DNA of 30,846 nucleotides from Bacteroidota bacterium. Its GTDB lineage: Bacteria; Bacteroidota; Bacteroidia; Bacteroidales; Porphyromonadaceae. Below are positions 1 through 7,694 of the stretch, in pieces (position 1 is the stretch's first letter; each line of letters opens with the position of its first letter). A program made the translations under genes and the position numbers. The notes under the pieces were generated by a model. The model saw nothing but the letters and a program-made list of their open reading frames with translations. It ran no database searches and had not been told where the DNA came from. Location: contig JAEWWU010000020.1 of NCBI GenBank assembly GCA_023396255.1, positions 1-30,846 of the forward strand, read 5' to 3'.

Positions 1-564
1 GAGGGTATGGAAATAGCTTTGCGAAAGACCTAATTCGCCTTTGATATACTGCTCAAAGAGAAGAAGAAAATCCTCCGTGATTTGACCGAAGGTTATATCG
101 TCTGTTCTGAATTGCCGGTGAATGAACGCCACGAAGTGCTGACGAGCCGAATGATAAATTCTCATTGATGTGGGCTTTAGGTCAATCCCGACACGCATTT
201 CCAACTCTTCCAACATCAGGTCATAGCACGCCAAGAAGGTTGTTTGACTTTGCATACTTCCTTGAAACTGCTCCTTGATGTCTGTTGCAGTAAAGAGCAT
301 TTCTCGCTCGCAAAGAACTCTATAAGCCGACTGTACCGAGAGAAGCAAACGTTCCAACTTGCCATTCGTTGCCACCGCTTCACGACTCTTGCCGTTCAAT
401 CTGCTCTCACGAGTATTCCACAACTTCGGGTCGCACGAGAGTTTACAACTGAATTGGGCGATGGTTCGCCCGTAAGTTATACGCCCCATTATCGGAGCTT
501 GCCCCGACTTGTCCAATCCGCTCTTTTTCAGGTAAAGCAAAACCTTCATTTTGTCTGTTTGCAT
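1..564 (-). CDS. Tyrosine recombinase (integrase) of a Bacteroidetes mobile element, 5' part only
   Basis: On the minus strand an open frame without stops runs from ATG at 564 (second in-frame ATG at 549) off the left edge, giving 188 residues. It begins MQTDKMKVLLYLKKSG and continues with QAPIMGRITYGRTIAQFSCKL and DPKLWN. This is the arm-DNA-binding N-terminus usual in integrases of Bacteroidetes conjugative and mobilizable transposons. From about residue 105 the sequence looks like the SAM-like core-binding domain (YHSARQHFVAFIHRQF, then ITEDFLLLFEQYIK). The catalytic R-H-R-Y domain would lie outside the window, so activity cannot be judged. The gene points away from the chromosomal genes on its right, which places an element end between it and about position 1050. 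Family assignment rests on recalled similarity. The element type (conjugative, mobilizable or prophage) is unknown. Confidence 0.85.
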   Translation of the reverse strand, partial: MQTDKMKVLLYLKKSGLDKSGQAPIMGRITYGRTIAQFSCKLSCDPKLWNTRESRLNGKSREAVATNGKLERLLLSVQSAYRVLCEREMLFTATDIKEQFQGSMQSQTTFLACYDLMLEELEMRVGIDLKPTSMRIYHSARQHFVAFIHRQFRTDDITFGQITEDFLLLFEQYIKGELGLSQSYFHTL

Positions 565-587
565 ACGCTTCTGTTTTTATGGGCAAA

Positions 588-745
588 GTTACCCGTTATT
601 GAAGCGTCATCAGCTATGCAAAATATTGTGGTACAAAGCATAAGCACCGTAATTACAGAAAGATTAGTTACCGAATAGCCTTCCGTCAGTTACCGTCTCC
701 TACCTCTTCGTTACCATTCGAGAAATGGACTAACGATTTGGTAAC
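588..745. repeat. Cluster of GTTACC hexamers behind the integrase (candidate arm-type sites)
   Basis: GTTACC occurs at 588-593, 667-672, 689-694 and 710-715, and once inverted as GGTAAC at 740-745. The three central copies are spaced 22 and 21 bp apart, about two helical turns. Five copies of a hexamer in 158 bp is far above chance. The cluster starts 24 bp upstream of the integrase start. Integrases of this family bind short repeated arm sites near the element end, so these are candidate arm sites. That role is inferred from position and spacing only. Confidence 0.55.
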
Positions 746-876
746 GGAACTTCTGCATAAATCCACGCTTTCTGCACTTAATCCCTCTGTGCAAATCACC
801 GAAATATGGCGCAAATTTCTCTCATTTCCATTTACTTACCTTTCATCCTCACCCTAATGCCCTTTCCTCGAATAGT

Positions 877-952
877 TGCAGGGAACTATTGGGGCAATAA
901 TAGGGAGATAATTTTTCTTTTGTCCAAGATAATTTTTGATAGTTCCCTACTA
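877..952. repeat. Dispersed inverted-repeat motif, copy 1
   Basis: The left arm TGCAGGGAACTATT (877-890) and right arm GATAGTTCCCTACTA (938-952) are imperfect inverted copies of GGGAACTAT. A third related unit, TAGGGAGATAATTTT, lies between them at 901-915. The same two arms, with T/A in place of C/G at one position, close on each other at 19140-19172. The function is unknown. Confidence 0.5.
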
Positions 953-1030
953 TTTTTTCTTGAGAAAATTTTCCTGACAAAAAAGGAACAGAAAAGTCAA
1001 AAAAACAGTGTTTTTCTGAAGTTCTGTACT

Positions 1031-1062
1031 TTTGTTCATACCACAAATAATCGCTAATTTTG
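1031..1062 (+). promoter_or_regulatory. Bacteroidetes-type promoter of the threonine dehydrogenase gene
   Basis: TTTG at 1031-1034 and TAATTTTG at 1055-1062 match the -33 (TTTG) and -7 (TAnnTTTG) boxes of the Bacteroidetes primary sigma factor. The spacer is 20 bp. Transcription would start near 1069, leaving a leader of about 50 nt before the ATG at 1121. Confidence 0.7.
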
Positions 1063-1120
1063 CCCCGGGTTTAAAGCCCCACAACAAGAAAGTTACACTA
1101 TTATATTATAATCACAGACG

Positions 1121-2077
1121 ATGAAAAATATCTTGGTTATCGGCTCTACCGGACAAATTGGATCCGAGCTGACGATGAAGTTGCGTAAAACATACTCCAA
1201 TGGAGTAGTAGTTGCCGGGTATATCCCCGGAGCAGAACCCAAAGGCGAATTGTTGGAATCCGGACCTGCCGAAATAGTAGACATAACCAATGCCAAACAA
1301 ATAGCCGAAGTAGTGGACAAGTACAAAATTGACTCTATCTACAACTTGGCTGCACTTCTAAGTGCCGTGGCTGAAGCTAAACCACAATTGGCCTGGACCA
1401 TTGGTCTCGGAGGATTGTTCAACACCCTGGAAGTAGCTCGCGAAAAGAACTGTGCCGTGTTTACACCCAGTTCGATAGGAGCTTTCGGCAACGATACCCC
1501 CAAGGACAAAACCCCCCAAGACACCATACAACGTCCCAAAACGATGTACGGAGTTACCAAAGTATCGGGAGAATTGTTGAGCGACTACTACTTTAAACGA
1601 TTTGGCGTGGACACCCGTTCCGTTCGTTTTCCCGGACTTATATCCAATGTAACTCTCCCCGGTGGAGGAACTACGGACTACGCCGTAGACATATACTACG
1701 CAGCCGTAAAAGAAGGTCACTTTGTTTGCCCCATCAAAGAGGGTACTTATATGGATATGATGTATATGCCCGATGCCTTGAGGGCTTGTATAGACCTGAT
1801 GGAAGCCGACCCCGACAAGTTGGTACACCGCAACTCATTCAACATAGCCTCTATGAGCTTTGAACCTTCTCAGATTGCCGCATCAGTTAAGAAATACATC
1901 CCCGAGTTCACAATGGACTACAATGTAGATCCCCTAAGACAGGCAATTGCCGAGTCTTGGCCCAATTCACTGGACGACAGCTGTGCCCGCAATGAATGGG
2001 GCTGGAAACCCGAATACGATATGGACAAGATGTCTCAAGATATGATTGCCATACTCAAGCAACGTTACGGCAAATAA
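1121..2077 (+). CDS. NAD-dependent L-threonine 3-dehydrogenase, SDR/epimerase type
   Basis: The 318-residue protein is an extended short-chain dehydrogenase. The Rossmann nucleotide motif GSTGQIG is at residues 8-14, the serine region TPSSIGAFG at 115-123, and the catalytic pair Y143/K147 is in MYGVTK. The blocks LPGGGTTDYAVDIYY and EGTYMDMMYMPDAL are typical of the epimerase-like L-threonine dehydrogenases that oxidise threonine to 2-amino-3-ketobutyrate. The usual partner, 2-amino-3-ketobutyrate CoA ligase (kbl), is not in the window. The gene has its own promoter and a downstream terminator, so it is probably transcribed alone. A generic NAD-dependent epimerase is the alternative, but the C-terminal half fits threonine dehydrogenase better. 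The protein is cytosolic. Confidence 0.85.
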   Translation: MKNILVIGSTGQIGSELTMKLRKTYSNGVVVAGYIPGAEPKGELLESGPAEIVDITNAKQIAEVVDKYKIDSIYNLAALLSAVAEAKPQLAWTIGLGGLFNTLEVAREKNCAVFTPSSIGAFGNDTPKDKTPQDTIQRPKTMYGVTKVSGELLSDYYFKRFGVDTRSVRFPGLISNVTLPGGGTTDYAVDIYYAAVKEGHFVCPIKEGTYMDMMYMPDALRACIDLMEADPDKLVHRNSFNIASMSFEPSQIAASVKKYIPEFTMDYNVDPLRQAIAESWPNSLDDSCARNEWGWKPEYDMDKMSQDMIAILKQRYGK

Positions 2078-2134
2078 TAACGTGGCGGTATTGCCCCTAA
2101 AAAATATTTGAAAATAATCTTTGTCAGACCTATG

Positions 2135-2182
2135 CTCCCGATTCCAAGCCTTTGTCACAGAAGGTGGATTCGGGAGTTTTTA
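2135..2182 (+). terminator. Rho-independent terminator after the threonine dehydrogenase gene
   Basis: CTCCCGATTCCA (2135-2146) pairs with TGGATTCGGGAG (2165-2176) at 11 of 12 positions, with an extra inner CCTT/AAGG pairing. TTTTT follows. Confidence 0.8.
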
Positions 2183-2215
2183 TTGTATTGATCTTCAATT
2201 ATCTTTTTGCCAAAT

Positions 2216-3244
2216 ATGTCTCAATTGCAATTGATTCCCGAATGGGCGGAACAAGATGCCGTACTCCTAAGTTGGCCCCACGAAAAAACCGACTGGTTAC
2301 CCATTTTGGATCGGGTAGAAAGCTGTTATCGTACCATTGCCATAGAAATTTTACGCCGCCAAAAACTACTTCTTGTAGGTAATACGGCGCAAAAGGCTCG
2401 CTTGTCTTTGCCCCAAGAACTACAAGCCAATTGTTACGCCTTTCCCATAGAAACCAACGATACGTGGATTCGAGACTACGGACCTCTTGCTTGTATCGAC
2501 GAGGAAAACAACAAGGTCATTGTGGATTGTGGATTTAATGCGTGGGGATTAAAATTTGCATCGAACTTGGATAATAACGTGTTGCGACATCTCTACGCTT
2601 GCGGAGTTTTTGCTCCATCAGTGACGTATCAAAACGAATTGAACTTTATCTTCGAAGGTGGAGCCATAGAGACCAACTCTCGTGGCATCTTGCTTAGTAC
2701 CGATTCGTGCATCTTAGAAGGCAATAGAAATCCTCAACTAACGGCTACCGAAATAAAACAAAAAATCAGCTCCCTATTGGGAGGAAAAATATTGCTTTCT
2801 TTGCGTAACGGGGCTATTCCCGGAGATGACACCGACGGGCATATAGACACCTTGGTTCGCTTCATTGACCCTACCACTTTGGTTTACGTCTCTCCGTCCG
2901 ATCCTCAATCCTCTTCTTACAACACTTTACTAAAAATGGAACTGGAGTTGCAGCAAATTGCAAACGAGCACCAACTAAATCTAACTCCGCTACCAGACGC
3001 AGGCAACTTCATCGGGCGAGAAGGAGAGCTGATACCTGCCACCTACGCCAATTTCCTTTTTATCAATGGAGCTGTTCTGTTGCCCATTTATAACCGCCCT
3101 ACCGACATCATCGCAATGGAACAATTGCAAAAAGCTCTTCCCAATAGGGAAATATGCCCTATCGATTGCTCCTCGCTGATAGAGCAACACGGAAGTTTGC
3201 ACTGCATCTCTATGCAAATACCCAAAGGATTTCTATCTTTATAG
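2216..3244 (+). CDS. aguA: Agmatine deiminase (agmatine iminohydrolase)
   Basis: The 342-residue protein belongs to the peptidyl-arginine-deiminase-like (PAD_porph) family. These enzymes hydrolyse agmatine to N-carbamoylputrescine and ammonia. Visible family blocks are EWAEQDAVLLSWPH near the N-terminus, DTWIRDYGP (residues 82-90, with D87), FEGGAIETN (146-154), GDDTDGHIDTLVRF with H209, and the C-terminal catalytic cysteine C330 in SLHCISMQIP. I chose the ATG at 2216; a TTG three codons upstream is possible but less likely. The next gene, 30 bp downstream, performs the following step of the pathway, which supports agmatine rather than protein arginine as substrate. It has no signal peptide, unlike the secreted P. 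gingivalis peptidyl-arginine deiminase. Confidence 0.92.
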   Translation: MSQLQLIPEWAEQDAVLLSWPHEKTDWLPILDRVESCYRTIAIEILRRQKLLLVGNTAQKARLSLPQELQANCYAFPIETNDTWIRDYGPLACIDEENNKVIVDCGFNAWGLKFASNLDNNVLRHLYACGVFAPSVTYQNELNFIFEGGAIETNSRGILLSTDSCILEGNRNPQLTATEIKQKISSLLGGKILLSLRNGAIPGDDTDGHIDTLVRFIDPTTLVYVSPSDPQSSSYNTLLKMELELQQIANEHQLNLTPLPDAGNFIGREGELIPATYANFLFINGAVLLPIYNRPTDIIAMEQLQKALPNREICPIDCSSLIEQHGSLHCISMQIPKGFLSL

Positions 3245-3274
3245 TGCCAAATGTATTAGCGGTGTACTCAAATT

Positions 3275-4150
3275 ATGAAAATAGGAATCGTACAACAAAA
3301 AAATAGCCAAAACACGAGAGACAATATAGATCGTCTAAAAGAAAAAATAACTCGGTTGGCTAAACAGGGAGCCGAACTGGTCGTTTTACAAGAGTTACAC
3401 AATGGGCTCTATTTTTGTCAAACCGAAGATGTAGCACTGTTCGATCAAGCCGAATCCATCCCGGGTCCCAGTACCTTGGAATTTGGTGCTTTGGCAAAAG
3501 AGTTGGGTGTGGTAATTGTACTGTCCCTATTTGAAAAACGGGCACCAGGTTTGTACCACAATACGGCGGTCGTATTGGAAAGAGACGGTTCCATAGCCGG
3601 TATCTACCGCAAGATGCATATTCCGGACGATCCGGCTTATTACGAAAAATTCTACTTCACCCCCGGGGACTTAGGATTCGAACCCATCCAGACCTCTGTC
3701 GGGTCTTTAGGAGTATTGGTCTGTTGGGATCAATGGTATCCGGAAGCAGCCCGAATTATGGCACTCAAGGGGGCCGATCTGCTCATTTATCCCACGGCCA
3801 TTGGAACGGAGAGTACCGATTCTCCTCAAGAACAGGAGCGACAAAGTCAAGCTTGGCAGTTGGTACAACGTGGACACGCTGTAGCCAATAATCTGCCGGT
3901 AGTTACAGTCAATCGCGTTGGTTGGGAAGAAGATCTTTCCCAAAACACCGGAGGCATCTCCTTTTGGGGAGGTAGCTTCGTGGCAGGGCAACAAGGCGAA
4001 TTGCTCCTACACTGTTCCGATACAGAAGAAGAGGAAGCCATAGTTGAAGTAGACCTGCAACGAACCGAGAAGGTTCGTAGATGGTGGCCCTTCTTCCGGG
4101 ACAGACGCATCGATGCCTACAATGGTTTGGAAGAACGCTTCCTCCGATAA
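3275..4150 (+). CDS. aguB: N-carbamoylputrescine amidase
   Basis: The 291-residue protein is a nitrilase-superfamily carbon-nitrogen hydrolase with the full catalytic triad: E40 (VLQELHN), K113 (YRKMHIPD) and C150 (LVCWDQWYPEAAR). The sequence around FTPGDLGF and NRVGWEE fits N-carbamoylputrescine amidases, which release putrescine, CO2 and ammonia. It lies directly after agmatine deiminase, so together they convert agmatine to putrescine. An arginine decarboxylase to make agmatine is not in the window. Other nitrilase-family amidases are possible from the fold alone, but the neighbour makes this assignment strong. The protein is cytosolic. Confidence 0.92.
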   Translation: MKIGIVQQKNSQNTRDNIDRLKEKITRLAKQGAELVVLQELHNGLYFCQTEDVALFDQAESIPGPSTLEFGALAKELGVVIVLSLFEKRAPGLYHNTAVVLERDGSIAGIYRKMHIPDDPAYYEKFYFTPGDLGFEPIQTSVGSLGVLVCWDQWYPEAARIMALKGADLLIYPTAIGTESTDSPQEQERQSQAWQLVQRGHAVANNLPVVTVNRVGWEEDLSQNTGGISFWGGSFVAGQQGELLLHCSDTEEEEAIVEVDLQRTEKVRRWWPFFRDRRIDAYNGLEERFLR

Positions 4151-4230
4151 AACACAATAAAACGGTGCTTTCTCCGTTGAAAAAGAGAAACAAAAAAATT
4201 CTTTCCCAAATAAAACAAAGAATCACAACA

Positions 4231-5424
4231 ATGAATACAAAGAACTTCATCAAGCAGTGGGCCATTGGCTTGGGACTAAGTGCTGCTATTGCAGTAGGTG
4301 CACAAGCGCAGAATGCCGAGACACAGACTCAAGACCCTCAATTCAATCCGGTACGCACGGCCGTTCCGTCTATGCAAATCAGCCCCAGTGCCCGAGCAGC
4401 CGGTATGGCAGATATGGGAGTATCTACCACCCCGGATGTTAATTCGCAGTACTACAACCCTGCCAAATATGCTTTTCTAAGCAGCAAAGCGGGGATAAGT
4501 ATGTCCTACACGCCTTGGTTTGCCAAATTGGTGCGAGACATCAAGTTGATGGAATTGGGAGGATACTACAAATTGGGGCAAGATGACAATCAAGCTCTAA
4601 GTGCCTCCATCCGCTACTTCTCATTTGGTAAGTTGGAGCAATTCGACCATATGGCGCAGTCTATGGGGGAGGCTTACCCCAACGAGTTTGCCGTAGATTT
4701 TGGGTACTCCCTTCAGCTCTCCGAAGACTATTCAATGGCTGTGGCTTTGCGTTACATCAGAGCCGACAATAACCTATCGTCAGGAGAAAACAGTTCCGGT
4801 AACGCTTTCGCTGCAGACCTTGCCGGATTTTACAATAAATATGTACCTATGGGGGATGCCGAAAGTTTGGTGACATTCGGGTATAACATCAAGAACATCG
4901 GGACCAAAATTTCATACAACAATGGAGCTACTAGTATGTTTATCCCCACCAATATGTCTTTGGGAGCAGGCGTCTTGTACCCTTTTGACGACTACAATGC
5001 TCTCTCCGTAAACGTGGAGGCCAACAAACTTTTGGTACCTACTCCCCCCATAAAGAACCAAGCCAAACCGGAAGAATACGATGCCGCTTACAAGAAATAC
5101 CTTGCGACTTCGTCCATCGGGGGCATTTTCACTTCATTGGCAGATGCTCCGGGAGGTTTCAAAGAAGAGCTGCAAGAGGTGGCGTGGAGTGCCGGTGCCG
5201 AGTATAGCTACAATAACCGTTTCTTTATTCGTGCCGGATATCACTACCACAACCCCTACAAAGGAAACTTGCAATTCTTTACTGCCGGGGTTGGGTTCAA
5301 GATGAATGTATTCAGCATAGATGCTTCTTACCTGCTTAGTAGCGTACAAAGCAATCCATTGGACCAAACCCTCCGCTTTACGCTATCTTTCGATATGGAC
5401 GGCATTCGCAGCTTACTGAAATAA
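4231..5424 (+). CDS. porV: PorV, outer-membrane shuttle protein of the type IX secretion system
   Basis: The 397-residue protein starts with a signal peptide (MNTKNFIKQWAIGLGLSAAI, predicted cleavage AQA|Q after residue 26). Family blocks follow: MQISPSARAAGMADMGVST, NSQYYNPAKYAF and SMSYTPWFAKLV. Alternating beta strands run to the C-terminus, as in the FadL-like 14-strand barrel of PorV (LptO). PorV binds the C-terminal signal of T9SS cargo at the outer membrane and passes it to the PorU sortase-like enzyme. The open frame extends 50 codons upstream into aguB, but only the ATG at 4231 places the signal peptide at the N-terminus. In many relatives porU is adjacent. Here it is not, and the neighbours are aguB and ispF. 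Confidence 0.92.
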   Translation: MNTKNFIKQWAIGLGLSAAIAVGAQAQNAETQTQDPQFNPVRTAVPSMQISPSARAAGMADMGVSTTPDVNSQYYNPAKYAFLSSKAGISMSYTPWFAKLVRDIKLMELGGYYKLGQDDNQALSASIRYFSFGKLEQFDHMAQSMGEAYPNEFAVDFGYSLQLSEDYSMAVALRYIRADNNLSSGENSSGNAFAADLAGFYNKYVPMGDAESLVTFGYNIKNIGTKISYNNGATSMFIPTNMSLGAGVLYPFDDYNALSVNVEANKLLVPTPPIKNQAKPEEYDAAYKKYLATSSIGGIFTSLADAPGGFKEELQEVAWSAGAEYSYNNRFFIRAGYHYHNPYKGNLQFFTAGVGFKMNVFSIDASYLLSSVQSNPLDQTLRFTLSFDMDGIRSLLK

Positions 5425-5438
5425 AATCAACCAAAGTA

Positions 5439-5927
5439 ATGCAACCAACCCTCCCCCCCTTCAAAATCGGCACCGGTTATGATATTCACCGATTGGTGGA
5501 AGGACGCCCATTGATATTGTGTGGAGTGCCTATCGACTATTCGATGGGGCTTGACGGGCATTCCGATGCCGATGTTGCCCTCCACGCCATTTGCGACGCC
5601 TTGTTGGGCTGCATAGGAAGCAGAGATATCGGATACCATTTTCCGCCATCGGACAATACCTACAAAAATTGCGACAGTGCTCTGCTCCTGAAACGAGTGA
5701 TGGATATGGTTAAGGAAGCCGGCTATACAGTGGGTAACATAGATGTGGTAATCATTGCTGAGGCACCTAAACTATCACCCTATATAGAACAGATGCAGCA
5801 GCGTGTGGGTGAGTTGGTCGAAACCCCCTTTGTCAGCGTTAAAGCAACCACCCACGAAAAATTGGGTACCATCGGACGAGGAGAGGGTATCGCTGCACAA
5901 GCTGTGGCTTTGGTCTACCGAAAATAG
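5439..5927 (+). CDS. ispF: 2-C-methyl-D-erythritol 2,4-cyclodiphosphate synthase
   Basis: The 162-residue protein has normal IspF length. The metal-binding motif GTGYDIHRL gives D15 and H17. DGHSDADVALHAICDALLG supplies the third ligand H49, and DIGYHFPPSD and the C-terminal KATTHEKLGTIGRGEGIAAQA complete the family pattern. It catalyses ring closure to the cyclodiphosphate in the MEP isoprenoid pathway. It starts 14 bp after porV and ends before a clear terminator, so porV-ispF are probably cotranscribed. Codons 5-7 contain a run of seven C residues (5453-5459), where a slip would destroy the protein. Confidence 0.95.
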   Translation: MQPTLPPFKIGTGYDIHRLVEGRPLILCGVPIDYSMGLDGHSDADVALHAICDALLGCIGSRDIGYHFPPSDNTYKNCDSALLLKRVMDMVKEAGYTVGNIDVVIIAEAPKLSPYIEQMQQRVGELVETPFVSVKATTHEKLGTIGRGEGIAAQAVALVYRK

Positions 5928-5974
5928 CTCGAAGAAACTCTATTTTAGCCCGATTCTTTTCCTCGATCGAAACT

Positions 5975-6022
5975 CCCCTCTCGGAAATTCTGCTCAATAC
6001 AGTTTCGAGAGGGGAATTTTTT
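5975..6022 (+). terminator. Rho-independent terminator after ispF
   Basis: CCCCTCTCG (5975-5983) pairs perfectly with CGAGAGGGG (6006-6014), with further AAA/TTT pairing inside. A T-run at 6017-6022 follows. Confidence 0.85.
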
Positions 6023-6126
6023 GACCCTCTACCTAACTGTAATCACTTCTTTTTGTCAAATGAGGATTCTTTTTTCTTCCATTTCTGTTACTTATTTATT
6101 TCATTGAGCTTATTTAACCCTATCTC

Positions 6127-6158
6127 ATTGCGTTTGTCAATTCGTTTCGATATATTTG
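6127..6158 (+). promoter_or_regulatory. Promoter of the tyrosine phenol-lyase gene
   Basis: The -7 box TATATTTG (6151-6158) is a perfect TAnnTTTG. ATTG at 6127-6130, 20 bp upstream, is one base from the -33 TTTG. The predicted leader is about 80 nt before the ATG at 6244. Confidence 0.55.
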
Positions 6159-6243
6159 TCTACGGATACAATAAACAAGCATTGTATATATAGTGTTTTA
6201 CCTTATTCAATATTCAACAAATAAAAAAGAACTAAATAAAATT

Positions 6244-7626
6244 ATGGTTGATTTGAACAAATATCCTGCAGAGCCGTTTCGTATCAAGTCTGTAGAAACG
6301 GTAAAAATGAATACGAGAGCCGAAAGAGAAGAAATCATCAAGAAAGCTGGTTACAACACGTTTCTCATCGATTCCGAAGATGTATACATAGACCTACTCA
6401 CAGACAGTGGAACCAATGCAATGAGTGATCGCCAATGGGGAGGTATTATGCAGGGAGACGAAGCCTATGCCGGTAGTCGCAATTTCTACCACTTAGATGC
6501 GACCGTGAAGGAATTATTCGGATTTAACCATCTTGTACCTACCCACCAAGGGCGGGGAGCCGAAAACCTTTTGAGCCAGATAGCTATCAAGCCGGGTCAG
6601 TTTGTTCCCGGAAATATGTACTTTACCACCACTCGATATCACCAAGAACGCAATGGAGGGATCTTTGTGGACATCATCCGTGATGAAGCCCACGATGCCG
6701 GGTTAGATATTCCATTCAAAGGAAATATAGATCTCAATAAATTGCAAAAGCTTATCGACGAACAAGGAGCCGAGAACATCGCCTATGTTTGTCTTGCCGT
6801 AACAGTCAATTTGGCCGGAGGACAACCGGTATCTATGGAAAATATGAAAGCCGTACGCCAATTAACCAATAAGTACGGCATAAAAGTATTCTACGATGCA
6901 ACCCGTTGTGTAGAGAATGCCTACTTCATCAAAGAGCAAGAAAAAGGCTACGAAAATGTTTCCATCAAGGACATTGTGCACGAAATGTTTAGTTATGCCG
7001 ACGGATGTACTATGAGCGGCAAAAAGGACTGCCTAGTGAATATCGGTGGATTTTTGTGTATGAACGATGAAGAGCTATTCCAGAAAGCCAAGGAAATTGT
7101 AGTGGTGTACGAAGGGATGCCCTCGTACGGAGGTATGGCAGGGCGTGATATGGAAGCTATGGCCATCGGTTTAAAAGAATCTATGCAATACGAGTATATC
7201 CAACACCGTGTGCTGCAAGTTCGTTATTTGGGCGAAAAGTTAAAAGAAGCCGGTGTCCCCATCATAGAACCGGTTGGTGGGCACGCTGTATTCCTCGATG
7301 CCCGTCGTTTTTGTCCGCACCTAACCCAAGATCAGTTCCCCGCTCAAAGCTTGGCTGCCAACCTATACGTTGAGAGTGGTGTTCGCAGTATGGAGAGGGG
7401 GATTGTTTCGGCAGGTAGAGACGCTAAGACCGGAAAAAACCACGCACCCAAATTGGAAACGGTACGCCTAACCATTCCTCGCCGTGTGTACACCTACAAG
7501 CATATGGATGTGGTTGCCGATGCAGTTATCAAGCTCTACCAACACAAGGAAACTATTAAGGGATTGCGATTCGTCTACGAACCCAAACAGCTGAGGTTCT
7601 TCACTGCTCGCTTCGAAGAGATCTAA
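6244..7626 (+). CDS. tpl: Tyrosine phenol-lyase (beta-tyrosinase)
   Basis: The 460-residue PLP enzyme belongs to the tryptophanase/tyrosine phenol-lyase family and cleaves tyrosine to phenol, pyruvate and ammonia. Compared from memory with Citrobacter freundii TPL (numbering offset +4), the known residues are present: PLP lysine K261 (SGKKDC), Y75, T128, N189, D218, R221, Y295, R408 and the F452-F453 pair. R385 in RSMERG corresponds to TPL R381, which contacts the phenol ring; E. coli tryptophanase has isoleucine at this place. NMYFTTTRYHQERNGG is also TPL-like. The ATG at 6244 is used because it matches the start of known TPLs; a GTG 17 codons upstream is less likely. The gene stands alone between a promoter and a terminator, with no adjacent transporter or TyrR-like regulator visible. 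Confidence 0.9.
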   Translation: MVDLNKYPAEPFRIKSVETVKMNTRAEREEIIKKAGYNTFLIDSEDVYIDLLTDSGTNAMSDRQWGGIMQGDEAYAGSRNFYHLDATVKELFGFNHLVPTHQGRGAENLLSQIAIKPGQFVPGNMYFTTTRYHQERNGGIFVDIIRDEAHDAGLDIPFKGNIDLNKLQKLIDEQGAENIAYVCLAVTVNLAGGQPVSMENMKAVRQLTNKYGIKVFYDATRCVENAYFIKEQEKGYENVSIKDIVHEMFSYADGCTMSGKKDCLVNIGGFLCMNDEELFQKAKEIVVVYEGMPSYGGMAGRDMEAMAIGLKESMQYEYIQHRVLQVRYLGEKLKEAGVPIIEPVGGHAVFLDARRFCPHLTQDQFPAQSLAANLYVESGVRSMERGIVSAGRDAKTGKNHAPKLETVRLTIPRRVYTYKHMDVVADAVIKLYQHKETIKGLRFVYEPKQLRFFTARFEEI

Positions 7627-7666
7627 ATTCCTATTGTAAACCGTTGCTCAACCCAAAAACAAGTAA

Positions 7667-7694
7667 GGAGTCGAAAAAAATCGGCTCCTTTTTT
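7667..7694 (+). terminator. Rho-independent terminator after tpl
   Basis: GGAGTCGA (7667-7674) pairs with TCGGCTCC (7681-7688) through one G-T pair, around an A-rich loop. TTTTTT follows. Confidence 0.85.

Larger units (their letters stand above)
565..1120. other. Non-coding junction between mobile element and chromosome
   Basis: No convincing gene lies in these 556 bases. Short open frames on both strands here are of low-complexity composition and have no recognisable motif. The stretch holds the GTTACC cluster (588-745), one copy of a dispersed inverted-repeat motif (877-952) and the promoter of the next gene (1031-1062). The element end must lie somewhere in it. The repeat copy at 877-952 is also found at 19140, which argues that chromosome has begun by about 877. 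The exact att site cannot be seen without the other end. Confidence 0.6.

Noticed and set aside
244..678. 144-codon plus-strand frame
   Set aside because: It is the antisense shadow of the integrase N-terminus, whose minus-strand translation matches a known domain.
731..741. Eleven-base match TAACGATTTGG between 731-741 and 30567-30577 as possible element ends
   Set aside because: Many 11-base matches are expected by chance in 30 kb compared with itself, and the match does not extend.
806..1057. 83-codon plus-strand frame between the integrase and the threonine dehydrogenase gene
   Set aside because: Composition is F/L/K-rich as expected of AT-rich DNA, it overlaps the dispersed repeat and the promoter, and it has no recognisable domain.
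6244..7626. Tryptophanase
   Set aside because: The residue at the TPL R381 position and the surrounding blocks fit tyrosine phenol-lyase rather than tryptophanase.
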